Source: Desulfobulbaceae bacterium (GTDB taxonomy: Bacteria > Desulfobacterota > Desulfobulbia > Desulfobulbales > Desulfobulbaceae). Taken from it: a stretch of DNA of 64,000 nt. The notes beneath the pieces were generated by a model, which did no database searches, was not told where the DNA came from, and saw nothing but the letters and a program-made list of their open reading frames with translations. Of this stretch, positions 31,724 to 40,956 are shown one piece after another. The DNA lies in NCBI GenBank assembly GCA_019163135.1, contig JAFLKR010000003.1, forward strand, positions 17,901 to 81,900, read 5' to 3'. The position numbers and the translations under genes are program-made. Positions within the stretch are counted from its first letter, which is position 1. The number at the start of each line of letters is the position of its first letter.

Positions 31724-32176
31724 ATGGGTAACCCCCGAGTAGAAATCGTGGTCGGGTCCTTTTTGGTGTTGGGTTTTTTGGCTTTCGGTTGGTTGGCATT
31801 GCAACTGGGCGAGGTGTCATGGTTTACGGGATCAAAAACCTATATGCTGTCCGCGGAGTTTAATAATGTTTCCGGTGTCAAGACCGGAGCTGATGTTCAA
31901 ATTGCCGGGGTCACCGTAGGTAAGGTGCGCCAGCTCAATCTGAATAAAGAGAATATGGCGGTGGTCGAGATGCAGATCGACCGCGGAGTCAAGGTACCGG
32001 TCGATTCAATTGCCTCAGTCAAATCGCAGGGGATCATCGGGGATAAATATATCCAGATTAGCTTAGGTGGGGATGAAGCCCTATATAAACTAGGTGAAAC
32101 CATTGTGGATACGGAATCGTCTGTTGATCTCGAGTCCCTCATTTCTAAATTTGCTTTTGGTCAGGTGAGTAAATAA
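31724..32176 (+). CDS. mlaD: MlaD family MCE protein
   Basis: VEIVVGSFLVLGFLAFGWLAL; ADVQIAGVTVGKVRQL; SQGIIGDKYIQISLGG. Confidence 0.93.
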   Translation: MGNPRVEIVVGSFLVLGFLAFGWLALQLGEVSWFTGSKTYMLSAEFNNVSGVKTGADVQIAGVTVGKVRQLNLNKENMAVVEMQIDRGVKVPVDSIASVKSQGIIGDKYIQISLGGDEALYKLGETIVDTESSVDLESLISKFAFGQVSK

Positions 32177-32183
32177 AATCGGC

Positions 32184-32975
32184 ATGATCGCAATGAATCT
32201 AAATAATCTGTACCGATTGTCGTTGAGGTTGATGGTAGCTTTGGCGTTGGTTTTTGTTGTTTTCGCTAATGCCTCCGGCACAGAGGATTTTCTCAACGAT
32301 GAAAGCTATGATGACAAAGCGGTTGGCGTCAAGGCTTCTGATCCCCTTGAACCGTTCAACCGGGCCATGTTCACCTTTAACGATAAGGTGTATGTCTGGG
32401 TGCTTGACCCAGTTGCCACTGGTTACAGTAAAGTGTTGCCCGCCGATATCAGGCAGTGTGTCGGTAACTTTTTTTACAATTTCGGAGAGCCGATACGCTC
32501 AGTCAACTTTCTGCTCCAGGGGCGATTTCGTGACTCTGGCTTGACGTTATCCCGATTTGCGATTAATAGCATCGCTGGTGTTTTTGGCTTGGCGGATCCC
32601 GCCGCCGATGAATTCAAGATTCCCCGGAAGAAAGCCACCTTTGGTCAGACCTTGTCTGTATGGGGGGTTGGTGATGGTTTTTATTTAGTTGTACCTTTGC
32701 TGGGGTCCTCTACGTTGCGAGATTTTTCCGGCAAGATGGTTGAAACTTTGGCGACCTCTTCCTATTATCCCTGGAATGATGAAGCTGGCACTTCCGTTGC
32801 TGTTTTTAGCGGTCAAGTGGTCAACGACACCTCGCTTCGTCTCGGGGTTTATGAGGACATTAAATCAATGAGTTTTGATCCCTATGTTGCCTTTCGGAAT
32901 GCCTATTTCCAGTCACGAGACAAGGCAACCGACAACGTTTTGGTTCCAAACCCAAATTATGATGTCAATCACTAG
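32184..32975 (+). CDS. mlaA: MlaA (VacJ) family lipoprotein-like protein
   Basis: DPLEPFNRAMFTFNDKVYVWVLDPVATGY...GVGDGFYLVVPLLGSSTLRD. Confidence 0.92.
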   Translation: MIAMNLNNLYRLSLRLMVALALVFVVFANASGTEDFLNDESYDDKAVGVKASDPLEPFNRAMFTFNDKVYVWVLDPVATGYSKVLPADIRQCVGNFFYNFGEPIRSVNFLLQGRFRDSGLTLSRFAINSIAGVFGLADPAADEFKIPRKKATFGQTLSVWGVGDGFYLVVPLLGSSTLRDFSGKMVETLATSSYYPWNDEAGTSVAVFSGQVVNDTSLRLGVYEDIKSMSFDPYVAFRNAYFQSRDKATDNVLVPNPNYDVNH

Positions 32976-33012
32976 AAAAATCCCCGTGGTTTCGATGGGG
33001 TAATGGGCTGTC

Positions 33013-33648
33013 ATGTTGCGCAATAAATTTACAATAATATTAATATTCTTGGTTTCTTTTTGTTTTATGGGGATGGCGTTGTCGCAAAGTGCTGCCTCCG
33101 CGACCCCTGATCCCACTGAGCAATTCCGTCCTTTTCTTAAAAAAGTCACTGATATTCTGGTCGACCCTCAATTGAAAACCATCCCGAAAAATGAACAAGG
33201 TAGAAAAATCATTAGTGTCGTTCGGGAACACTTCGATTTTCGTGAAATGAGCAAACGGGTTCTCGGCCAACAATGGCGGGAGCTCAATGCTCAGGAACAG
33301 GGGGAGTTTGAAGATCTTTTTACTCAATTGTTGCAATACGCCTATATCGGAAAAATTGATGATTACTCCGGTCAGGAGGTTGAATTCACCCTGCAACGGA
33401 TCAAAGGTGAAAGAGCGGAGGTGCAGACCCTGTTAGTGGATAAGGGGAAAACAATTCCGGTCTCGTATATTATGTTGCTTCGAGGTGAGCAATGGATGGC
33501 CTATGATGTGGTTATAGAGGGGGTGAGTCTAGTGCGTAATTACATGGAACAGTTTAAGGAAATCCTGACGAAAGAAGGGTATACCGGTCTTGTTGAGCAA
33601 ATTAAAGAGAAAATCAGTCAGATAGAAAAAGAACAGAAGAAGAGTTGA
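33013..33648 (+). CDS. mlaC: MlaC/Ttg2D family ABC transporter substrate-binding protein
   Basis: VREHFDFREMSKRVLGQQWRELNAQEQGEFEDLFTQLLQYAYIGKIDDYSGQ. Confidence 0.92.
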   Translation: MLRNKFTIILIFLVSFCFMGMALSQSAASATPDPTEQFRPFLKKVTDILVDPQLKTIPKNEQGRKIISVVREHFDFREMSKRVLGQQWRELNAQEQGEFEDLFTQLLQYAYIGKIDDYSGQEVEFTLQRIKGERAEVQTLLVDKGKTIPVSYIMLLRGEQWMAYDVVIEGVSLVRNYMEQFKEILTKEGYTGLVEQIKEKISQIEKEQKKS

Positions 33649-33799
33649 ATGTCTCGCGGACAGAGTCTCTTCTTCACCCTTTGAAATATACCGTTGTCTG
33701 TTTGATTTCTTCCTCTCGTTGTCCTTAATTATTCATAGTTTCTTAGCCTGATACAAGAGAGCCTTTTTAGCTGTAATTTCTCCCTCATTGTGTTTTTAG

Positions 33800-33828
33800 T
33801 TGGCTAATCCTTTTTTTTTTTGTATGAT
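33800..33828 (+). promoter_or_regulatory. Sigma-70-type promoter for yceD-rpmF-fab operon
   Basis: TTGGCT-N17-TATGAT with a long T-tract in the spacer, 50 bp before yceD. Confidence 0.5.
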
Positions 33829-33878
33829 TTGCAGCTTCGACCAAAATTCAACCTTGGCGTGCAGGGGCTGAAGTAAAG

Positions 33879-34394
33879 ATGCAGATTAAGTTTACCGAAA
33901 TTTCACCATATGGAAGCAGTTATGAGGTGCAGCGCTTAGAAAGCCTCGTGACGCAGAAAGACTTTGTGGTGAAAAGTCCATTTTCGGCGCAATGTACCTT
34001 GAAGCGTAAGGGAGACAGCAAGGTTGAGATGCATGGCCGGTTGAAAACTTGCATCTCTTTGCCTTGTGACCGTTGTCTTGCCACGTATGATGTTGCTATA
34101 GATACCGAATATCAGATTCTTTTCGAGACGGGATCCAGCGATTCCTGGAAGGTAAAAGAGTTGGAGTGCACCCTGCCCGATTTGGATAGCATCGTTCTTG
34201 ATGAGCCGGTTATCGACCTCGACGATGTTCTGCGGCAGCAACTATATCTCTCACTTCCCGTGAAGAGTCTGTGTTCGGAACAGTGTAAAGGAATCTGCCC
34301 CCAATGCGGGGTCAATCGCAACCTTGCCGAGTGCAATTGTGCGAATGAAACCCCCGTCGGACCTTTTGCGGCTCTTGTTCAGTTGAAAAAATAA
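33879..34394 (+). CDS. DUF177 (YceD) family protein
   Basis: C-terminal LCSEQCKGICPQCGVNRNLAECNC; directly upstream of rpmF. Confidence 0.9.
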   Translation: MQIKFTEISPYGSSYEVQRLESLVTQKDFVVKSPFSAQCTLKRKGDSKVEMHGRLKTCISLPCDRCLATYDVAIDTEYQILFETGSSDSWKVKELECTLPDLDSIVLDEPVIDLDDVLRQQLYLSLPVKSLCSEQCKGICPQCGVNRNLAECNCANETPVGPFAALVQLKK

Positions 34395-34484
34395 AGCATT
34401 TTTTAATGATAAATTGTCCGTATGGCATATGGCCAGACCTGTTCGTACAGGGCGGATAAACCCAGGATATAATGGAGGAACACA

Positions 34485-34673
34485 ATGGCTTTACCTAAAA
34501 GAAGACATTCCTACTCACGGACCAGGCAACGCCGTTCGCATGACGCGCTGGTTAAACCAAACGTCGGCAAGTGCCCTGAATGCGGCGAGCCAAAAATGAT
34601 GCATCAGCTTTGCGGCGGTTGTGGCATGTATAAAGGCAGGAATGTTATCCGTCTTGGGGAAGATCTTAATTAG
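34485..34673 (+). CDS. rpmF: 50S ribosomal protein L32
   Basis: MALPKRRHSYSRTRQRRSHDALVKPNVGKCPECGEPKMMHQLCGGCGMYKGRNVI. Confidence 0.96.
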   Translation: MALPKRRHSYSRTRQRRSHDALVKPNVGKCPECGEPKMMHQLCGGCGMYKGRNVIRLGEDLN

Positions 34674-34681
34674 GCAATACA

Positions 34682-35692
34682 GTGAGGATAGCCCTTGACG
34701 CCATGGGAGGCGACCGGGGGTCAGAGATGGCGATCCAAGGCGCGCTTGCTGCGGTTCGAGACACCAAAGGTCTCGAAGTCATTCTGATTGGCCCCCGTAC
34801 TATTTTAGAACAGCAGCTTGTTGAGCATGTTGCCGGCAACATTGAATTCCTTGAACGAATCTCCGTTCACCATGCGTCTGAAGTTATCACTATGGATGAT
34901 TCGCCGGTGGATGCGGTTCGGAAAAAGAAAGAAGCAACCATTATGGTCGGCTTCGATTTGGTGAAAAATGGCTTGGCAGACGCCGTTGTTTCCGCCGGCA
35001 ACTCCGGTGCAACTATGGCTGCGGCCGTTAGGAAACTTGGTAGGTTGCCGGGGATATCCCGACCGGGCCTTGCTAGTTTTTTCCCAACCTTGAAGAAGCC
35101 TGTGATGCTGATGGACATTGGCGCAAATGTTGATTGTCGCCCTCAGCATCTCTATCAATTCGCCGTGATGGCTTCTTCATGCTCGCGTTTGCTGCTTAAT
35201 TTGGATCAGCCCCGCATCGGTCTTCTCAGCATTGGTGAAGAAACCGGTAAAGGCAATGCCTTGGTCAAGGAAACCTATGACCTGTTGAAACAGAGTCCGC
35301 TTAATTTTATCGGCAATGTCGAAGGGCGCGATGTCTATAAGGGAGATGTCGATGTCATCGTTTGCGATGGATTTGTTGGTAATATTTCTCTGAAAATCAG
35401 TGAAGGACTGGCTGACGCCGCCATGCAGATGCTGAAACGAGAAATTATGAAAACCTGGCGGGCTAAGTTAGGGTATCTTCTTATTCGTGAAGCCTTGAAA
35501 GGATTTAAAAAACAGGTCGATTACGCCGAATATGGTGGGGCGCCATTGCTAGGGATTGATGGAACTGGCATTATTTGTCACGGTTCCTCTAATGCCACCG
35601 CTATCCGCAATGCCATTGAGGTTGCAGCCAATATGGTGCGCAACCGCGTCAACGAAGCCATCGTTCAAGCCTTAGGCGAATACGCCGCTTAG
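34682..35692 (+). CDS. plsX: Phosphate acyltransferase PlsX
   Basis: RIALDAMGGDRGSEMAIQGALAA; GNSGATMAAA; GTG start. Confidence 0.95.
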   Translation: MRIALDAMGGDRGSEMAIQGALAAVRDTKGLEVILIGPRTILEQQLVEHVAGNIEFLERISVHHASEVITMDDSPVDAVRKKKEATIMVGFDLVKNGLADAVVSAGNSGATMAAAVRKLGRLPGISRPGLASFFPTLKKPVMLMDIGANVDCRPQHLYQFAVMASSCSRLLLNLDQPRIGLLSIGEETGKGNALVKETYDLLKQSPLNFIGNVEGRDVYKGDVDVIVCDGFVGNISLKISEGLADAAMQMLKREIMKTWRAKLGYLLIREALKGFKKQVDYAEYGGAPLLGIDGTGIICHGSSNATAIRNAIEVAANMVRNRVNEAIVQALGEYAA

Positions 35693-35706
35693 AAGCAGGT
35701 CCATTC

Positions 35707-36684
35707 ATGAATAAAGCTGTTATCCTTGGGACTGGTTCCTGTCTTCCGAAACGAGCGTTTACTAATGTCGATCTTGAACAGATTGTCGACACCACGGATG
35801 AATGGATCACTTCGAGAACCGGAATCCGAAACCGACACATCGCCGGTGAGAATGAACTTAATTTTCAATTGGCTTCCACTGCCGCTAAGCGTGCATTGGC
35901 CAGTGCTGGAGTTAACCCCAGCGAACTGGATCTTATTATTGTCGCAACCATATCTCCGCATATGATCATGCCCTCCACCGCATGTTTCGTTCAGGCGGAA
36001 CTTGGGGCGGTGAATGCTTTCGCTTACGATATCAATGCCGCCTGCGCCGGGTTTACTTACGGGTTGGATATGGCCAGTAATTATATCCAAAACCGTCCGG
36101 ATATGAAAATTCTGTTGATTGGCGCGGAGACACTTTCCGCCCGCGTCAACTGGGAAGATCGAAATACCTGTGTGATTTTTGGTGATGGCGCTGGTGCGGT
36201 CGTAATTGGCGGGTCGGATGACGGTCGAGGGATTTTTGGCGCTAGTATGCATGCCGATGGCAGACTGTGGGAGTTGTTGTATATGGACAGTCCTAAAAGT
36301 CTTAATCCTGATCTGCAGCAAGCAAATTGGCAGGGTTCTTTCATCCAGATGAATGGCAGAGATATTTTCAAACACGCGGTCCGGTTGATGGAAGAAGCGG
36401 TTACCACTTTGATGAAGAAGCATAGCGTAACCATCGACGATGTCAGTCTTCTGATTCCGCATCAGGCCAATATTCGGATTCTTAATAATTTGAAGGACAG
36501 GCTGAAGATACCGGATGAAAAAGTTTTCATCAATCTTAGCAAATATGGTAACACCTCTGCTGCCAGCATCCCCATAGCCTTGGATGAGGCCAATAAACAG
36601 GGACGACTGGTACCTGGAGAGATAGTACTGTTGTGTACCTTTGGCGGTGGCCTCACTTGGGGTTCGCTGCTCATGCGGTGGTAA
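35707..36684 (+). CDS. fabH: 3-oxoacyl-ACP synthase III
   Basis: GTGSCLPKRAFTN, DINAACAGFTYGLDMA, LIPHQANIRI, KYGNTSAASIPIAL. Confidence 0.95.
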   Translation: MNKAVILGTGSCLPKRAFTNVDLEQIVDTTDEWITSRTGIRNRHIAGENELNFQLASTAAKRALASAGVNPSELDLIIVATISPHMIMPSTACFVQAELGAVNAFAYDINAACAGFTYGLDMASNYIQNRPDMKILLIGAETLSARVNWEDRNTCVIFGDGAGAVVIGGSDDGRGIFGASMHADGRLWELLYMDSPKSLNPDLQQANWQGSFIQMNGRDIFKHAVRLMEEAVTTLMKKHSVTIDDVSLLIPHQANIRILNNLKDRLKIPDEKVFINLSKYGNTSAASIPIALDEANKQGRLVPGEIVLLCTFGGGLTWGSLLMRW

Positions 36685-36703
36685 GATACAAAGGAGAGTA
36701 TTT

Positions 36704-37852
36704 GTGGATTATTTTTTTACTGAACAACAGCAGATGATCATTGATACTGCCCGGGAAATCACCAACGAAAAAATTATTCCCGTACGGGCGGAGTTGGATG
36801 AAAAAAACCAATTCCCCAGAGCGATATTGCAGGACATCGCCAAGGCTGATTTATTTAGTATTTTTGTACCGGAACAATATGGTGGGCTGGGTGGTGGCTG
36901 TTACGATATCGTCCTAGCTCTGGAGGAACTGGCCCGTGGTTGTGTTGGCGTCGCCACCAGTTATGCTGCCAGTGCCCTCGGTATTTTTCCGGTCATGATT
37001 GCCGGCAGTGAAGAACAAAAACTAAAATACCTGCCCGATATCGCTTCAGGTGCACGCTGGGCAGCCTTCGGCCTGACCGAATCCAACGCCGGTAGCGATG
37101 CCTCGGGTATCAGGACCACTGCGGTTCAGGACGGCGAGGAGTGGGTGCTAAACGGTACTAAGCAATGGATCACCAACGGCGGTGAGTCCCAGATTTATTC
37201 AATTGTGGCGTTGACTGACCCCAGCAAGGGCGCGCGCGGGGCTTCGATTTTTATAGTGGAAGAAGGCGACCCTGGATTTTCCTACGGGAAAAAAGAAGAT
37301 AAAATGGGCATCCGTTCTTCCTCGACCCGTGAACTTATTCTCAAAGATTGCAGAATACCTAAAGACCGACTCGTGGGCAAGAGAGGAACCGGATTTATTA
37401 CGGTTATGAAGACCCTTGATATGTCACGTCCGGGCATCGCCTCCCTCGGTATCGGTTTGGCTCAGGCCGCCCTTGACGAGGCAGTTCTTTATGCTAAGCA
37501 GCGAGTTCAATTTGGCAAGCCGATTATCAGTTTTCAAGCAGTCCAACACATCCTGGCTGACATGGCCATTCAACTCGAAGCCGGTCGGGCCTTGGTGTAT
37601 GCTGCGGCTCGGCATATCGACAGCAATCCGAAAAATATGTCCAAAGCCTCTTCCATGTGCAAGGTTTTCGCCACCGATATGGCGATGAAAGTTACCACCG
37701 ATGCGGTACAGGTCCTTGGTGGATATGGTTATATGAAAGAGTATCCTGTGGAAAAAATGATGCGCGACGCCAAGATCCTTCAGATTTATGAAGGTACCAA
37801 TCAGATCCAGCGCAATGTTATTGGCCAAGAATTGAACAAAGAATATTCTTAA
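36704..37852 (+). CDS. Acyl-CoA dehydrogenase (short-chain/butyryl-CoA dehydrogenase-like)
   Basis: FGLTESNAGSDASGIRTTA, WITNGGESQIYS, AVQVLGGYGYMKEYPVEKMMRDAKILQIYEGTNQIQRNVIG (catalytic Glu); GTG start with SD AAGGAGA. Confidence 0.93.
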   Translation: MDYFFTEQQQMIIDTAREITNEKIIPVRAELDEKNQFPRAILQDIAKADLFSIFVPEQYGGLGGGCYDIVLALEELARGCVGVATSYAASALGIFPVMIAGSEEQKLKYLPDIASGARWAAFGLTESNAGSDASGIRTTAVQDGEEWVLNGTKQWITNGGESQIYSIVALTDPSKGARGASIFIVEEGDPGFSYGKKEDKMGIRSSSTRELILKDCRIPKDRLVGKRGTGFITVMKTLDMSRPGIASLGIGLAQAALDEAVLYAKQRVQFGKPIISFQAVQHILADMAIQLEAGRALVYAAARHIDSNPKNMSKASSMCKVFATDMAMKVTTDAVQVLGGYGYMKEYPVEKMMRDAKILQIYEGTNQIQRNVIGQELNKEYS

Positions 37853-37864
37853 GAGAAGTAGGGC

Positions 37865-38644
37865 ATGCATATAATTGTCTGTGTCAAACAGGTCCCGGAT
37901 GCAAAGGATGTCAGGTTGGATCCGGTAACTAACACCTTGGCGCGTGAAGGGGTGGATTCAATCATGAATCCCTATGATCGCCACGCCCTTGAGGAAGCGG
38001 TCGCCATCAAGGAGCAGCAGGGCGGAACCGTAACAGTAATTACCATGGGGCCGCCGCAGGCCGAAGCGGTTTTGCGTGAAGCGATTGCTTGTGGCGCCGA
38101 TGACGGCGTATTGATTTCCGATCGGGCCTTTGCCGGTGCTGACACTTGGGCAACCTCCTATACATTGGCCAATGCCGTGAAAACCCTGGGAGCCTTTGAT
38201 CTCATCCTTTGTGGAAAACAGGCCATTGACGGCGATACTGCCCAGGTCGGGCCGGGTCTCGCCTATCGCTTGCAAGTACCCTTTGCTACCTGCATCCAGA
38301 AAACCCGCAAGGTCAGTTCAGCGAGTATTGAAGTGGAACGGATGATGGATGACGGATTTGATGTCCTCCGTCTGCCGCTGCCAGCTCTTATGACCGTAGT
38401 TAAGGATATCAACGAGCCGCGAGTTGCCTCGTTAAAAGGCAAAATGAAGGCCAAAAAAGCGGAGATTAGAAAATTTTCCGCAGCCGATATTGGCGCTGAC
38501 CCGCAATGTATTGGTCTTGCCGGTTCGCCTACCCAGGTTGTTCGGGTCTTTTCTCCAGAGGCCCGTGGGGATCGAAAAATCTTTTCAGGAAGTGTCGAAG
38601 AACAAGTTGACCAACTGGTTGAGTGTCTTAAGGCATATCTCTAG
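37865..38644 (+). CDS. etfB: Electron transfer flavoprotein beta subunit
   Basis: IIVCVKQVPDAKDVRLDP; TVITMGPPQAEAVLREAIACGADDGVLISDRAFAGADTWATSYTLANA; KQAIDGDTAQVGPGLAYRL. Confidence 0.95.
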   Translation: MHIIVCVKQVPDAKDVRLDPVTNTLAREGVDSIMNPYDRHALEEAVAIKEQQGGTVTVITMGPPQAEAVLREAIACGADDGVLISDRAFAGADTWATSYTLANAVKTLGAFDLILCGKQAIDGDTAQVGPGLAYRLQVPFATCIQKTRKVSSASIEVERMMDDGFDVLRLPLPALMTVVKDINEPRVASLKGKMKAKKAEIRKFSAADIGADPQCIGLAGSPTQVVRVFSPEARGDRKIFSGSVEEQVDQLVECLKAYL

Positions 38645-38685
38645 AAAGCAGCATGGCTGCTACTGATAATTGAGTACCTCTTCAA

Positions 38686-39876
38686 ATGCTTATAATCCAT
38701 AGCGATAAATGTACAGCGTGCGGAATTTGTGAGACGAGTTGCGCCTTTGGCGCTATCACGATTCAAAATGATTGCGCCGTGGTCAATGAGTGCTGCACTC
38801 TTTGCGGTGCCTGTGTTGAGAATTGTCCGACCCAAGCCCTTTCTATTGAAACTGCTGAGAAAAGAAAGCAAGTTGATATAGACAACTATTCGGGAATCAT
38901 GGTTTTTGCAGAATATCGCCATGGAGACGTAGCACCGGTAAGTTATGAATTGCTTGGTATTGGCCGAAAACTCGCCGATAAGCGCGGGGTCAAGCTCAGT
39001 GTTGTGTTGCCTGGCGGTAACGTGACTTCCTATGCGAGTGGGCTGATTGCCGCCGGAGCAGACACTGTGCTACTTGTCGAGCATCCGATGCTCGAACAGT
39101 TTCGTGAAGATATCTATGCCGCTGTTCTGGAGCAGGTAATCGGAGAGCATAAACCCGAAGTGGTGCTAGCCGGAGCAACCGCCATCGGCCGTTCCGTCAT
39201 TCCCTATGTGGCCAATGCCATAGATGCCGGTCTGACCGCAGATTGTACCCGGCTTGAAATTCGAGAAGAAGACGGTATGCTGTTACAGACGCGGCCCGCT
39301 TTTGGAGGCAATATCATGGCGACCATCGAATGCCCCCATACCAGACCTCAGATGGCTACAGTCCGACCTAAGGTGATGGCGCCGGCGGTGCCGGATCTGT
39401 CGCGCACAGGCGAAATATTCCAAGTGCAGGTGCCTGAGCGATGCTTGCAGTCTAAAATAGAAGTACTTGATTCGGTCATCAACCATGATGATCAGGTCAA
39501 TATCCAGGAAGTGGAAACTCTGGTGGCTGGTGGCCGTGGCCTAGAATCCGAAAAAGGATTTACCCTGATCAGGGCGCTGGCACATGAACTCGGGGGCGCA
39601 GTAGCCGCCTCTAGGGCCGCTGTTGATTCAGGTTGGATTCCTTACCCCCATCAGGTCGGCCAAACCGGTAAAACTGTCAGCCCCAAGTTGTACATAGCCT
39701 GTGGAATTTCTGGCGCGGTGCAACATGCGGTCGGGATGCAATCTGCCGAAATTGTGGTAGCCATCAATAGGGACAGCGAGGCCCCTATTTTCAATATCGC
39801 CACCTATGGAGTGGTGGGGGATCTTTACGAGGTCGTTCCGCAACTGATCAAGCGACTTCAGGAGATAAAGAAATGA
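38686..39876 (+). CDS. etfA: Electron transfer flavoprotein alpha subunit with N-terminal ferredoxin-like 4Fe-4S domain
   Basis: CTACGICETSCAFGAI...CCTLCGACVENCPTQAL; then EtfA GGRGLESEKGFTLIRALAHELGGAVAASRAAVDSGWIPYPHQVGQTGKTVSPKLYIACGISGAVQH. Confidence 0.95.
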   Translation: MLIIHSDKCTACGICETSCAFGAITIQNDCAVVNECCTLCGACVENCPTQALSIETAEKRKQVDIDNYSGIMVFAEYRHGDVAPVSYELLGIGRKLADKRGVKLSVVLPGGNVTSYASGLIAAGADTVLLVEHPMLEQFREDIYAAVLEQVIGEHKPEVVLAGATAIGRSVIPYVANAIDAGLTADCTRLEIREEDGMLLQTRPAFGGNIMATIECPHTRPQMATVRPKVMAPAVPDLSRTGEIFQVQVPERCLQSKIEVLDSVINHDDQVNIQEVETLVAGGRGLESEKGFTLIRALAHELGGAVAASRAAVDSGWIPYPHQVGQTGKTVSPKLYIACGISGAVQHAVGMQSAEIVVAINRDSEAPIFNIATYGVVGDLYEVVPQLIKRLQEIKK

Positions 39877-40622
39877 TACTCGATAAAATGATTGCCTTGG
39901 TTACCGGTGGCAGTCGAGGAATCGGCAGAGCCATATGCCTTAAACTCGCATCATTGGGGGCAACGGTCGGCATCAACTATGTGGCCAATCCGGAAGCAGC
40001 GCAGGAAACCTTACAGCAAATCGAGGAAATCGGCGGCAAGGGCTTTATTGTCCGGTTTGATGTGGCCGATGCCAATGACGTTCAGGTAAACATCAAAGAA
40101 ATAATCAATACCTACGGCCAGGTCGATATTCTGGTGAATAATGCTGGAATAACCCGGGATGGCTTGATGGCCCGCATGAAGGAAGACGACTGGGACAGCG
40201 TACTTGACACCAATCTGAAGGGTGCATTTCTCTGCAGTAAAGCAGTCATGCGCACCATGATGAAAAAAAAGTGGGGTCGGATTATTAATGTCTCGTCGGT
40301 AGTCGGTTTTGTCGGTAATGGTGGTCAAGTCAATTACGGCGCAGCCAAAGCCGGCTTGACAGGATTGACCAAATCGATGGCGAGGGAACTGGCCGGGCGG
40401 AATATTACCGTCAATTGTGTGGCTCCAGGCTATATCGTTACCGATATGACTGACGGCCTTGCCGAAGATGTACAGGAAGCCCTCAAGGCCCAGATACCCC
40501 TAGGTACCTTGGGAACACCTGAAGATGTCGCAGCATCGGTGGGTTTCCTGGCATCATCTGACAGTAATTATATTACTGGACAGACCCTGCATGTCAATGG
40601 CGGGATGTATATGGGACATTGA
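39873..40622 (+). CDS. fabG: 3-oxoacyl-ACP reductase
   Basis: VTGGSRGIGRAIC, NNAGITRDGLMARM, YGAAKAGLTGLTKSMARE. Confidence 0.95.
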   Translation: MILDKMIALVTGGSRGIGRAICLKLASLGATVGINYVANPEAAQETLQQIEEIGGKGFIVRFDVADANDVQVNIKEIINTYGQVDILVNNAGITRDGLMARMKEDDWDSVLDTNLKGAFLCSKAVMRTMMKKKWGRIINVSSVVGFVGNGGQVNYGAAKAGLTGLTKSMARELAGRNITVNCVAPGYIVTDMTDGLAEDVQEALKAQIPLGTLGTPEDVAASVGFLASSDSNYITGQTLHVNGGMYMGH

Positions 40623-40706
40623 CAATAGATGTCCGAATGCTGATACGTATTTGGCATCGTTTAATAACAATAAAACAAACGCAACTCAATTTTCAGGAGA
40701 ATACCA

Positions 40707-40940
40707 ATGGCTGTTGAACAGAAAATGATTGATATTATAGTTGAACAACTTAGCGTCGATAGAGATAAAGTGGTTTCCGGCGCTTCTTTTGTCGATGATC
40801 TCGGAGCGGATTCTCTGGATCTGGTCGAATTGATTATGGCCATGGAAGAAGAATTTGACGTTGAAATTCCCGATGAGGAAGCCGAGAAAATCACAACCGT
40901 GCAAAATGCTATTGATTTTGTCGCAAAAATCCAGAGCTGA
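40707..40940 (+). CDS. acpP: Acyl carrier protein
   Basis: [36 protein letters not shown]. Confidence 0.97.
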   Translation: MAVEQKMIDIIVEQLSVDRDKVVSGASFVDDLGADSLDLVELIMAMEEEFDVEIPDEEAEKITTVQNAIDFVAKIQS

Positions 40941-40956
40941 AGCGGAGTGAATTAGC

